This document shows positions 46,685 through 56,797 of a stretch of 64,000 bases of DNA, in pieces; positions within the stretch are counted from its first letter, which is position 1, and each line of letters opens with the position of its first letter. A program made the position numbers and the translations under genes. This DNA comes from Clitoria ternatea (lineage: Eukaryota > Streptophyta > Magnoliopsida > Fabales > Fabaceae): positions 230,138,242 to 230,202,241 of the forward strand of contig CM075670.1 of the NCBI GenBank assembly GCA_037962975.1. Direction: 5' to 3'. Under the pieces are notes generated by a model. It was given only the letters and a program-made list of their open reading frames with translations, was not told the DNA's origin and made no database searches.

Positions 46685-49600
46685 ATGGAAGGTGACGGGA
46701 GAGATTTCGTGGAAGGTTACGTGGAGGATGTGACCCATCAACAGGCTGGGAGGAGACTCGTCTTCGAATCTCCTGCAACTCAAACCCAGAGGATGGTGCA
46801 AGTGCAGACACCTGACCCTCGCGATGAGGTTATCAGGCAACTGAAGGAGGAGCTGATGGAGCTGAGGCGAGAGAGAGGAGGAGCTGGGGACAGAGTAGTA
46901 TCCCATGCAGAGGATGCTCACCATGCATCAGCGAGAGATAGATCCACCACCCTCCAGTATTCGAAGATCCCCACATATGAAGAGAGGGAGCAAACGCAGG
47001 ACTCTGGTGATAGAGTCAGTATCAGGAGAAGGGAGCAGGCAGTGGTAACTTCAGGGACATACAAGCTCAATGTCCCTTTCTCAAGGAGGTTGATGAATAT
47101 TGTCATTCCAAAACATTTGCAAACAACTCAGCCATTGTCGATTGGGAAGTATAATGGAGAGTCCGACCCCACTAAGCATTTGGATGCTTATGTTTATGAA
47201 GCTATGTATCTGGGAGCAGACGAAGATGTCATGTGCAGAATGTTCCCAAGGACGTTGACGGAGGAAGCTCTCAGCTGGTTTAAAAGTTTGCCTTCAGGAT
47301 CTATAGACTCTTGGGAGGAAATGGCTGCTGCATTCGAAAGCCATTTCGTTATCTCCAGGGATATCCTAAGAACTTCTCACACCCTGGCCCAGATAAGACA
47401 GGGAGAAACTGAGACTCTTAAGGAGTTCCTGAAAAGGTTTTACAAGGAGGCTGCGTTGGTCCCTAACCTCACGGAGGCCATACAACTCCATATTGTAGTG
47501 GAAGCTCTTCAGCCAGGTTCAGCCTTTGCCCTATCTTTGGCAAAGAGCCCACCTACAACCTTCGAGGAGTTTCGAAGGAAAGCTTCCAAATATGTGGGCA
47601 TAGAGATGCATCTAGAGGCAACTGCAGCAAGAGTAAAGCCTTCTGTACCCGCTCAGCAGCCACGGAGAGAAAAGGAGAGAGCTAGGCCCGAGAAGCATGC
47701 CTTTAGAGAAGACTTTGTGAATGCTCGTCAGCATCCACGAGATAGGCGCGTATCATCGTTCGATCACTATGCTCCGTTGAACACCAGGCACTCACAAATC
47801 ATGAGGGAAGTTGGTTGGCCAACTCTGAACGTCTTTGGTATAAGGAAGCCAGCCCCAGCCAAGAGGGGTGGTAACCCACGTAAATACTGCACTTTCCATG
47901 AGCAGACAGGGCACAACACTGATGAGTGTAAGGCGTTAAAGAATACGGTGGAAACTCTCATTCGGGAAGGAAAGTTGAAGCAGTATTTGTTTAAGGAGAA
48001 ATCTATGGATGAGCCTCATAGAATGGAGAAAAGGAATAGAGATCCTGATGATGAAGATGATAATACGCGCAACCCAGCAAGGAAGTTCACTGCGGCTGAG
48101 AAGCAGAAAGGGGTAGTGATTGCTGAAGGTGCCCATCAAAGTAATATGCCCCAGCAGCAGAGACAGGGCAGACGAGAAGTGATTGAGATGATAGCTGGAG
48201 GATTCGCGGGAGGAGGAACATCAATCACAGCACGAAAGAACCACCATAGGATGATTCTGTCAGTCCAGGGTAAACCGAGGAATAACCGCCCTTTCAGGGA
48301 CGGAGTGACAGCCCCGACGTTGTCGTTTACAGATGATGACTTTGGCCCAACAATTCCAGGAGGTGATGATGCAGTAGTGATTGTGGCCGTCATAGCCAAT
48401 AAGGACGTCAAGAGGATCCTCGTCGATCAGGGAAGTTCTTGTGATGTTATCTTTTATAATTGTTTCAAACGAATGGGTTTCAGTGATGCAGATTTACAAC
48501 CATACACACAAGAACTCACAGCGTTTAACGGAGCCAAGCAACCTACTAAGGGATACCTCGACACTTTGATTTCTTTTGAAGGGGAGCCCGGTGCAAGAAC
48601 AGTCAAGTCAAGAATTCTGGTGATTGATGTGGAATCCCCGTACAACGGTATCATAGGCCGTCCAACATTGAACGCTATGGAAGCAATTGTATCCACCCCT
48701 CATCTCCTGATCAAATTTATCGACAAGGACAATGGTGTGTCCTCACTCCGCGGAGATCAGGAGATGGCTCGATATTGTTATAATCTGAGCCTCAACATGG
48801 TTAAGTTGGATGCATTTAACAAGAAGAGGAAGTTGAACGACGGAGGAACAGCGGCAGGATCTGTCAGTCTTATTGACCTAGACCCCAGAGCGGAATTGAA
48901 GATTGATCCACTCAATCCATCTAAGCCCACACCAGATGGTGGCTCCAGGGATGTCATATTGGGAGATTCCCCAGAGAAGGTCACGCACATCAATGATAAG
49001 CTGGAGTCTGCTATGGAGCAACGCTTATTAGCCCTTTTGCAGGAATTCAAAGACCTTTTCGCATGGACAACAGCAGACATGCCGGGGATGGATCCTGATT
49101 TCTGTTGTCACAAACTTGCAGTGTATCCTGAAACCAGACCGGTGGCTCAGAAGAAAAGGAGGTTGGGACCGGAGAAGCAGAGGGCGGCTTGTGAGCAAAC
49201 AGAGGAGTTGTTGAAGGCAGGTTTTATAAGGGAGATACGCTATTCATCTTGGCTTTCTAATGTGGTCATGGTGCAGAAGGCTAACGGCAAATGGAGGATG
49301 TGTACTGATTATGTGGATCTTAACCGTTGCTGCCCTAAAGATCCATATCCCCTGCCCAACATCGATCGCATGGTGGATGATTCATCTGGTTACCAATATC
49401 TCAGTTTCATGGATGCTTATTCGGGGTACAACCAGATTCCGATGTGGGAGGGAGACCAGGAGAAGACTGCATTTATCAACGACCGCGGTGTTTTCTGCTA
49501 CACCGTCATGCCTTTTGGACTGAAGAACGCAGGCGCTACCTATCAGCGCATGATTAACAAAGTCTTTGAAGGGATGCATACCAAGCTGGTCGAAGTTTAT

Positions 49601-50203
49601 ATCGATGATATCATAGCCAAAACGCCCGCTGGAGGAGACCACATTGAAGATCTACGCCAAGTTTTCACTAGGCTTCGGCAGTACAACATGAGGTTAAATC
49701 CTTTAAAGTGCACTTTCGCCGTTCCAGCAGGAAAATTCTTGGGATTTATGTTGACTCAACGAGGCATTGAAGCTAACCCCGGGAAATGTCAAGCAATCCT
49801 GGACATGCAGAGTCCTAAATGTTTGAGGGAGGTCCAGTCATTGAATGGGAAAGTGGCCGCTTTAGCTCATTTCATGCCTAAGATGGCGCACAGGTCCCTC
49901 CCCTTGTATAAGGCGTTGAAGAAACACAAGAGTTTTGAATGGGGAGAGGAACAAGAGCAAGCCTTCCAGCAGCTCAAAGCCGTTCTCTCGAGCCCACCAA
50001 TTCTTGTTAAGCCTGATCCAGGCAAAACGTTAATCTTATACTTGGCAATATCCGACGAAGCTCTAGATGTAGCCCTGGTAAAAGAAACCCCTGAAGGGCA
50101 AAGACCGGTGTACTTTACTAGTAAAACGTTTCAGGGGGCGGAAGGAAGGTATCAGAAATTGAGAAAGCCGCCTTGGCAGTTGTTTGGGCATCACGACGGT
50201 TGA
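46685..50203 (+). CDS. Tat-B gag-protease-RT (5' part of gag-pol, ends at a frameshift)
   Basis: 1172 codons; the ATG is 62 bp after the LTR. Gag occupies about residues 1-400, followed by a CX2HX4HX4C finger (C402, H405, H410, C415). Protease has Asp581 in VDQGSSCDV. RT has NRCCPKDPYPLP, MPFGLKNAGATYQ and the YIDD box starting at residue 972. The connected RNase H begins at about 1100 (YLAISDEALDVAL, YFTSKTFQGAEG). Near 50160 an A-run is one base shorter than the frame needs, so the last dozen residues are out of frame, and the same protein continues in the frame starting at 50173. It would supply capsid, maturation and reverse transcription. This copy cannot make a continuous polyprotein unless it is recoded. 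Confidence 0.9.
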   Translation: MEGDGRDFVEGYVEDVTHQQAGRRLVFESPATQTQRMVQVQTPDPRDEVIRQLKEELMELRRERGGAGDRVVSHAEDAHHASARDRSTTLQYSKIPTYEEREQTQDSGDRVSIRRREQAVVTSGTYKLNVPFSRRLMNIVIPKHLQTTQPLSIGKYNGESDPTKHLDAYVYEAMYLGADEDVMCRMFPRTLTEEALSWFKSLPSGSIDSWEEMAAAFESHFVISRDILRTSHTLAQIRQGETETLKEFLKRFYKEAALVPNLTEAIQLHIVVEALQPGSAFALSLAKSPPTTFEEFRRKASKYVGIEMHLEATAARVKPSVPAQQPRREKERARPEKHAFREDFVNARQHPRDRRVSSFDHYAPLNTRHSQIMREVGWPTLNVFGIRKPAPAKRGGNPRKYCTFHEQTGHNTDECKALKNTVETLIREGKLKQYLFKEKSMDEPHRMEKRNRDPDDEDDNTRNPARKFTAAEKQKGVVIAEGAHQSNMPQQQRQGRREVIEMIAGGFAGGGTSITARKNHHRMILSVQGKPRNNRPFRDGVTAPTLSFTDDDFGPTIPGGDDAVVIVAVIANKDVKRILVDQGSSCDVIFYNCFKRMGFSDADLQPYTQELTAFNGAKQPTKGYLDTLISFEGEPGARTVKSRILVIDVESPYNGIIGRPTLNAMEAIVSTPHLLIKFIDKDNGVSSLRGDQEMARYCYNLSLNMVKLDAFNKKRKLNDGGTAAGSVSLIDLDPRAELKIDPLNPSKPTPDGGSRDVILGDSPEKVTHINDKLESAMEQRLLALLQEFKDLFAWTTADMPGMDPDFCCHKLAVYPETRPVAQKKRRLGPEKQRAACEQTEELLKAGFIREIRYSSWLSNVVMVQKANGKWRMCTDYVDLNRCCPKDPYPLPNIDRMVDDSSGYQYLSFMDAYSGYNQIPMWEGDQEKTAFINDRGVFCYTVMPFGLKNAGATYQRMINKVFEGMHTKLVEVYIDDIIAKTPAGGDHIEDLRQVFTRLRQYNMRLNPLKCTFAVPAGKFLGFMLTQRGIEANPGKCQAILDMQSPKCLREVQSLNGKVAALAHFMPKMAHRSLPLYKALKKHKSFEWGEEQEQAFQQLKAVLSSPPILVKPDPGKTLILYLAISDEALDVALVKETPEGQRPVYFTSKTFQGAEGRYQKLRKPPWQLFGHHDG

Positions 50204-52146
50204 GGCCTTATTTCCATGCGCACCCAGTATTGGTAAGAACGGATTTGCCGCTCCGTTCAGTACTCAGCAAGCCAGACCTCGCTGGAAGGATGATAAAATG
50301 GTCTATTGAGCTATCTGAATTTGAGATTTCATATGAGCCTCGAGGAGCCATCAAGGCACAAGTGTTGGCCGATTTTGTAGTGGAAATGACTGGGGCAGAC
50401 CCGGCGACCCCTCGAACGCATTGGACCATCTACGTTGACGGTTCGTCAAACAGCAAAGGATGTGGAGCAGGTGTGGTGGTAGAAAGTGATGACGGCGTAC
50501 ACTTAGAAATTTCCCTCCGATTCAATTTCAAGACCTCTAACAATCAAGCTGAATACGAAGCATGCTTGGCCGGTCTCCGTGCGGCAATTGATATCGGAGC
50601 ATCAGCAGTGACCCTCTGCAGCGATTCTCAGCTGGTGATTTCGCAAATCCAGGGAGAGTACCAGGCGAAGGAACCACAACTTCAATTGTACTTGAATTGT
50701 GTTAATGAGCTGAAGGGAAGATTTGAAGTTTTAGAGTTCAAGCATGTGCCCAGGGAAGAAAATACCGGAGCAGATATCTTGTCAAGATTGGCAAGTACAA
50801 AGCAGCCTGGTAGCACAACAACGGTGGTTCAGAGCACTTTGACATCACCCAGTATACCTCTGTATCCTTCTCTGAATGCTGTCATGGTGAGCTATCCATA
50901 TGAGGATTCTTGGGTCATCCCCTATATTCGTTATCTGGCTGATGGTCAACTTCCCACTGACGAGAAGGAAAGGAGACGAGTAAAGAAGGAGTTGCCATAT
51001 TTTACTATGGTCGATGGTGCTCTCTACAGAAGGGGATTCTCTGTCCCGTATCTTTCATGTTTAAGAGAGGACGAAGTTCAAGCGGTCTTAACTGAGGTAC
51101 ACGAGGGGCAATGTGGGCACCACGCTGGAGGCCGAAGCCTAATGAGAAAAGTCCTCAGGGCTGGATACTGGTGGCCCACTGTGAAGCAGGATTCCGCAGA
51201 CTTCGTGAGGAAGTGCGACGCTTGCCAAAAATTCTCCAATCTCCACCATACACCGGCCCAAGAGTTATCTTCATCCGCTGTGCCTTGGCCGTTCTACCAA
51301 TGGGGCCTTGATATTCTGGGACCGTTTCCCACTGCGCCAGGAGGTATCAAATACTTGATTGTGGGGGTAGACTACTTCACCAAATGGATCGAGGCAGAAC
51401 CAGTAGTGCATATCACTTCTGCACGTACAAGACGTTTCATGTATGAAAATATCATTGCTCGGTTCGGGGTGCCAGGGCGGATTGTGACTGACAACGGCAC
51501 CCAGTTTACAGACAAAAAGTTCACGGACTTACTTGAAGGACTGGGGATAGTCCAGATATTTTCATCTGTTGAACACCCCCAGACCAATGGGCAAGCAGAG
51601 GTAGCTAATCGAGAGGTGCTAAAGGGGTTAAAGAAGCGTCTGGGAGAAGCGAAGGGAGGATGGACGGACCAGTTATGTCATGTTCTATGGGCATACCGCA
51701 CTACGCCTCATTCTTCAACTAACGAATCCCCATACCGGTTGGTGTACGGGGTTGAGGCGATGATCCCAGTTGAGTTACAAAAAAGATCGGCTCGTGTCGA
51801 GTATTTTTCAGCAGAAGATAACAACGCCAACTTAGCATCAGAGCTGGACGTCCTCCAAGAGTTGAGGGAAAAGGCTTTCGTCAGAGATCAGGCAATAAAA
51901 GCAAAGGCTGCACTCCGGTACAATAAACGTGTCCAGTACAGAGCTTTTAACACCGGAGACCTTGTTCTGAGAAAGGCTAGTGTGGGGAATAAGTTCGCTC
52001 ACCAAGGAAAGCTAGCACCAACGTGGGAAGGACCTTATAGAGTTTCGGAGGTGACTGGAAAGGAATCATACCGATTGGAAGAACTTGATGGAACCCCAAT
52101 CCGCAACAAATGGAACACTCAGAATTTACGAATGTATTACAGCTAG
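50173..52146 (+). CDS. Tat-B RNase H-integrase (3' part of gag-pol)
   Basis: The open frame continues the polyprotein after the frameshift; the first Met is not a natural start. It holds the end of the RT-linked RNase H (VWASRRLRPYFHAHPV), then an archaeal-type second RNase H (YVDGSSNSKGCGAG, NNQAEYEACLAGL, SDSQLVISQIQGEY). Integrase follows with an HHCC zinc region (HHAGGRSLM...CDACQKF) and catalytic Asp380, Asp440 and Glu476 of this frame, spacing D-X59-D-X35-E. The C-terminal part ends in a GPYRV-type fold (WEGPYRVSEV). There is no chromodomain, as usual for Tat. Function: second-strand processing and insertion of the cDNA. Confidence 0.9.
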   Translation: MAVVWASRRLRPYFHAHPVLVRTDLPLRSVLSKPDLAGRMIKWSIELSEFEISYEPRGAIKAQVLADFVVEMTGADPATPRTHWTIYVDGSSNSKGCGAGVVVESDDGVHLEISLRFNFKTSNNQAEYEACLAGLRAAIDIGASAVTLCSDSQLVISQIQGEYQAKEPQLQLYLNCVNELKGRFEVLEFKHVPREENTGADILSRLASTKQPGSTTTVVQSTLTSPSIPLYPSLNAVMVSYPYEDSWVIPYIRYLADGQLPTDEKERRRVKKELPYFTMVDGALYRRGFSVPYLSCLREDEVQAVLTEVHEGQCGHHAGGRSLMRKVLRAGYWWPTVKQDSADFVRKCDACQKFSNLHHTPAQELSSSAVPWPFYQWGLDILGPFPTAPGGIKYLIVGVDYFTKWIEAEPVVHITSARTRRFMYENIIARFGVPGRIVTDNGTQFTDKKFTDLLEGLGIVQIFSSVEHPQTNGQAEVANREVLKGLKKRLGEAKGGWTDQLCHVLWAYRTTPHSSTNESPYRLVYGVEAMIPVELQKRSARVEYFSAEDNNANLASELDVLQELREKAFVRDQAIKAKAALRYNKRVQYRAFNTGDLVLRKASVGNKFAHQGKLAPTWEGPYRVSEVTGKESYRLEELDGTPIRNKWNTQNLRMYYS

Positions 52147-52455
52147 TTGGTAAGACGGCGTGTACTCTTTTTCCTTACTTGAGTTTTTTCCCACTGGGTT
52201 TTCTCAAGAAGGTTTTAACGAGGCATAGCCCCAACGATGCTCTTTGTGTAATCTATATTCAGTTTTAATAAGAATACACTTTCACCGCCCTATCATTCTC
52301 ACTTTTCTTATGTGTTATGATTTAAAGCCGTGGTTTAATACGCATACACCTCAGGACGGATGAACGTAACTACCTATTTTCTAGTTGATGTGATAATTCC
52401 TCGAAGAACGGAGGGAGACCCCCCCAAGTCAGACGAGGTAATTCCTCGAGGTGGA

Positions 52456-52750
52456 ATGGGTTGTAGGGCTGGTCCTTTCTCAAGGCCACAAACCGAACCC
52501 CATTCGAAGACAACATGGGTTGTAGGGCTGGTCCTTTCTCAAGGCCACAAACCGAACCCCATTCGAAGACAACATGGGTTGTAGGGCTGGTCCTTTCTCA
52601 AGGCCACAAACTGAACCCCATTCGAAGACAACATGGGTTGTAGGGCTGGTCCTTTCTCAAGGCCACAAACCGAACCCCATTCGAAGACAACATGGGTTGT
52701 AGGGCTGGTCCTTTTTCAAGGCCACAAACCGAACCCCATGCGAAGGCTTG
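52456..52750. repeat. 59-bp minisatellite in the Tat-B 3' spacer
   Basis: Five units start ATGGGTTGTAGGGCTGGTCC at 52456, 52515, 52574, 52633 and 52692, nearly identical. Degenerate relatives (TGTAGG...CCGAACCCC) continue to about 52945. It lies between the two converging gene ends. Confidence 0.93.
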
Positions 52751-53355
52751 GGCGCAGTAGGCCGGTTCACAGAGAAAACCGCGCTGAACCCCGAGTAACG
52801 GGCGCAGTAGGTTCAGGATTAGCCCTGATCCGAACCCCGTGTTGAAGGCTTGGATTGTAGGATTGCACCGAACTCCAAGTACGGTTAGTAGGATCGAACC
52901 GAACACCGTGTGAAGACTTGAGGTGTAGGACCAAACCGAACCTCAAGAGAAAGGCATAAAGCTTACCCTTGCCAAAGCTATACAAGATTCTAAGGCAATA
53001 TCCGTCCTCAATTGTGGAATACCCATCCCAGAGCGGTTGAAAGCTAATGTACCCGCTCCACATCTTCGAGGACAGATAAGCATTTCTATCTTTTGAGAAT
53101 TTAAAAGGTAATTTTGAGATAAACTCTCCCTTCCCAATGAACTTACACCTGGGGACAGGGCGTGCTTTAACTTAATTGTTATTTATTCATTACTATTTGT
53201 TGTCTTAATCCAGTGTGATAAGTACGCGTTAAGCAGCTTGGTAACCACACAGAACGGATTCGTAAAGCATTAAAAACAATAGTGTTTGGTACAACACTAA
53301 GTTATCCAACAATCATACATTCGACGCAAGCAGTTGAAGAAAAGCAACAGTGAAT

Positions 53356-53361
53356 TTTATT
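53356..53361 (-). terminator. Candidate poly(A) signal of the antisense gene
   Basis: Minus strand AATAAA, about 84 bases past the stop codon of the antisense gene. Confidence 0.45.
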
Positions 53362-53444
53362 TCCAAGAATAAAGAAATTGTTCAGGTTACAAGGTAGTTA
53401 AAACTGGAGCTGATCCCAGTACACAGCTATGAATAAAGCATAAA

Positions 53445-56112
53445 TTAAGGGGCCGGTGCTTGATCCTCCACAGTGGGCACTCCTCCCTTCTCCGCTCTGT
53501 CCTCCATTCCAGTTTGGGCACCTTCTTGTGCTTCAGCTCCAGAGGCAGCAGTGGACGTGGTAGGCTCCATACTTTGGCCTTCTGGGAGAGGAGGCAGTTC
53601 GTACAGAGATGCGTGGGGCTCGTGGTGCGATCCGTCCTTGTGAACTTCTACAAGTCTTCCCCCATGGAACTCAAAGAACGGATCTAATCCGTACAAATTC
53701 AGCTTTATTCCAGGGTTACGATAGTAGACTTGACGAAGGGCCAGGCCGAAAGATTCATACGCCACATTTTTGCATATATCCAAGGCTTTGGCAGCCTTGG
53801 CCTTTGCAGCAGCTAGCCTTCTTTGAACCTTGGCGTAATCCTCTTCTGAAGGCCCAGCACTCGCACCACCCTTTTTGAGTTCATCAATTTGGGCTTGCAT
53901 CTCCTTCCGAATAGACTCCCACTCCCCAAGGTCCTTGTTGCGACCATCCTCCATAACTTTGAGATCGTCAGCAAGCTTAGCCGATCTCTTCTTCTCCAGT
54001 TGTAATTCTTCTTCAAGGAGGGGTATGGATTTGTTCTTATTTTGGAGGTCGGCAACTTCCCGTTCTAGGGCCTTATTCGCAAAATGAACTTTGCTTGCCT
54101 CTTCCGTTTTCCTCTGGAGTGTTTCTTTAGTTTTTTCCAATTCCGATTCCACACCCCTGCGAGCTTCAGCTTGTTTGGCTGCCCATTTCTCCTTCACTGC
54201 GAGTTCGGTCTCAAGTTTTTCAACCTGATCCATATAATCAGCTTTCTCGCTCAGGGACTCAAGCAGGCCAGACAGTTCATCAAGTTGCCAACGCCCAGCC
54301 TTGCAAGCACCTCGGACCCCAGCAGCGTCGAGGGAAGGGCGGAGGCAATACCGTGCCTTTGGGAGAGTAGGAGGCATAGATCCTTGAAACCACAAATAAG
54401 GAGAAAGGAAGGAGTCACGCGGAGGATCGAACGCCGGAGGAGGACCGTTCCCAGAATCCGGCTCTGAAGCATTTTGAGAAGAAGGTGCAGAGAACTCAGG
54501 AGCGGGTTCCTTTCCCTTGTTCTTCTTTAATTCAGTTTCTTCGGCCGTCCTCTGACGCTTCTTCACAGGGTCATCAGAGGAGGGCTTCTCTTGATCGGCC
54601 TTCTTTACAAGATGCCTCTTCTTTTTCTTTTTCTCTGGGACGGCCTCCTCGCCACCCGCTCCAGCGGCCTCAGTTGCTTCTTCGGCTTCCTCCTCGTCGA
54701 AGAGAGGAACCTCATCTCCTACTGCAGAAGTCAGAGGAATGAGGGGAGTTTTGGTGGCGTTCCTCTTCGCCTGGATTTCATTTTCTTCAGAAGAGGAGTC
54801 ATCGTCAGCCATCATGGACCTTAGCGACAACATTTCTGGGCAGGCCTTTTCAATTTGTTCTGCAAAACAAAAAGAGTTGAATAAGCATACAAGAAGGAAA
54901 ATAACTAGAACGGTATAACCATACAACACAAGGAGAATAAGAGCGAATATTACGGAGGTAGGTGTTTTTGATGTCTTCCTCGGCCAGGAGAAGACGGCTG
55001 GAAAACCCTTTGAGGGTCTTTGAGGCCGTCTGCAGGGCGCTCAAGACCTCAACAGAATGAGGGGAAAGTTCACTCTCATCTGTATAATAAGCACGGCTCA
55101 TAAGGAGAAAATGCTCGTGCGTCCAGCTAAGGGGAAACTTGGTAAACCCCTCTTTATTTCGCCAGAAGACCGGCTTATTTGGTTGAATCCGGACCCGCGT
55201 GTAGTAGTGCTTGAAGGAGCGCCCATCTACCTTTGCGGATTCCGTATAAGACTTGAAATTTACAACCCTTGAGTCACTACGGAGTGTAATGAACCCAAGG
55301 CCGCCCTTCTTATTAGCTCGGCGGACCACTTGGCAATAGTAAAACAGCTTGGCCACAGTGGCGGAGAAGCCAAAATGCTCCCCCAAGACTTCCAGAGCCC
55401 GGACAAGACTCCAACCGTTGGGATGTAATTGTGAGGGGGCACAGTCTAAGAAACGCAGGACGGCCATCTGGAAATCCGTCAGTGGAAAGCGCACCCCCAG
55501 CTTTAAGAAAACGAAGTCGTACATGTAGACCGACCTCGCGTCAGGGACGTTGTGGCATATTCTTTCAGAAGGATGCGGAGCCATCACAGCGTATCGTGCT
55601 TTGTACTTCTTATCCGAGTATATCTTACAGCGGAAAGAAACTGTGCGCTCCTCCTCACTTGCATGGTGCGAAGGGATCTCTAAGAACTCCTCTTCCACCC
55701 AGCAATAAGGTTTTTCCCTGTTGAGTTTCTCCCAATCAAGCCGGTGTGCCACAACGTTGACACACCCTTCAGCAGAGCGGAGAAACGGCGTTTTTCCACG
55801 TCCTGGAAGATCCATGGTTGTGCAGGCGCGGTGGAATGCGTAGGTGCTGTGATAAAAAACAACATCGTCAGAGAGATAACCCTCAGCACTTGACCCCTCA
55901 TCAGAGCGGCTGGTAGCCCTCGAACCAAGGGGAACCTCAGAGCGACGAGATGAAGAAGACGCTCGTGAGGAAGAAGCTTCGGCTCTCTCTGAGCGATGGC
56001 GCCCAGCCACAGGAGGATTCGCTGGAATCCTCCCACCACGGTGGCTAAGGGGGGCACGAGAGCCAAACCTCCCTCTATTTGAAGGACCAGCGTGTCCAGC
56101 TCTAGGGCGCAT
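53445..56112 (-). CDS. Tat-B antisense gene: two exons, 857 aa, function unknown
   Basis: Exon 1 is 56112-54954, a 94-bp GT-AG intron is 54953-54860, and exon 2 is 54859-53445; joined length is 858 codons with stop and no interruption. Residues 1-90 are Arg/Ser-rich. About 90-380 resemble the Pfam family 'putative gypsy type transposon' (Transposase_28 type) with FLDCAPSQLHPNGW, LFYYCQVVRRANKKGGLGF and FKHYYTRVR. Exon 2 starts with an acidic/lysine-rich region containing KKKKKRHLVKK, which could be a nuclear localisation signal, then PKARYCLRPSL and a coiled coil of about 150 residues (VEKLETELAVKEKWAAKQAE onward). A TATA box lies 170 bp upstream. Extra antisense ORFs are known in Tat elements; their role is not. 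It could be a nucleic-acid or gag partner, or a regulator. Confidence 0.82.
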
Positions 56113-56278
56113 GATGGAAATAGAATGATTAAAATTGCAAGGAGTTGAAGGGAAGGAAGGTTACCTAAAGAAAGAGGATCTTTGAGAAGTTGAAGACGAC
56201 AAGGAAATTCCAAGGAAATTTGAGCAGAGTTTCACTAAGTTTGAGAGTAAGGGTGGATTCCTAAATCTGCTAAGAGTT

Positions 56279-56289
56279 CCTTTTATAGG
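56279..56289 (-). promoter_or_regulatory. TATA box of the Tat-B antisense gene
   Basis: Minus strand CCTATAAAAGG inside CTTCGTTACCTATAAAAGG, about 170 bases before the ATG at 56112. The Tat-A counterpart (17711-17720) is in the same context although neighbouring sequence has diverged. Confidence 0.65.
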
Positions 56290-56782
56290 TAACGAAGAAA
56301 CACAGTGTTTCATCGAAGGTCACAAGGCTTGCCTCAAAACGCAACCCTTTCAAATTGAAACGACTCCGTCGCTTCACCACAAACGGGCGCGAAAACAGTA
56401 ACGTTTCAGCAAACGTTTTCGCTTAAAGGGCCCCCACTCAGTTTGAATCCAGGCCCAATAAGCTCAATCGACGGTTACACTCTTGGGCAATGATGGCTCT
56501 TGCATAAAAAACGCATTTATTGTCTAATCATGCTGTGCGCATTTAATACCTACCAACCACTTTTCGAATACCAAGAGTTTCGATTTTCAAAAACTCTTGG
56601 GATTTCCGCTGCTTATTTTTATGCTGTCTGAATCCGTTGTACACAACGCGAAGAGGGCGGTCACTTGTTTAGTAGAGCGGACGCCACCGAGTTCCTAGAG
56701 ACTTACAAGAATGTACTACCGGCATCTAGACTTCTCTCGAGAATTGTGTAGCTCATATGAGCAACTTAACAGTCCCTCATAC

Positions 56783-56797
56783 AAGCTAGGGGACAGA
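56783..56797 (+). other. Tat-B polypurine tract
   Basis: AAGCTAGGGGACAGA immediately before the 3' LTR, the plus-strand priming site; conserved in Tat-A. Confidence 0.75.

Noticed and set aside
52360..52906. Small proteins over the Tat-B spacer
   Set aside because: Products of the 59-bp tandem repeat; frames change from unit to unit.
54850..54929. Separate starts for two independent antisense genes (56112-54850 and 54929-53445)
   Set aside because: The overlap is explained better by one gene with a 94-bp GT-AG intron, conserved in Tat-A.
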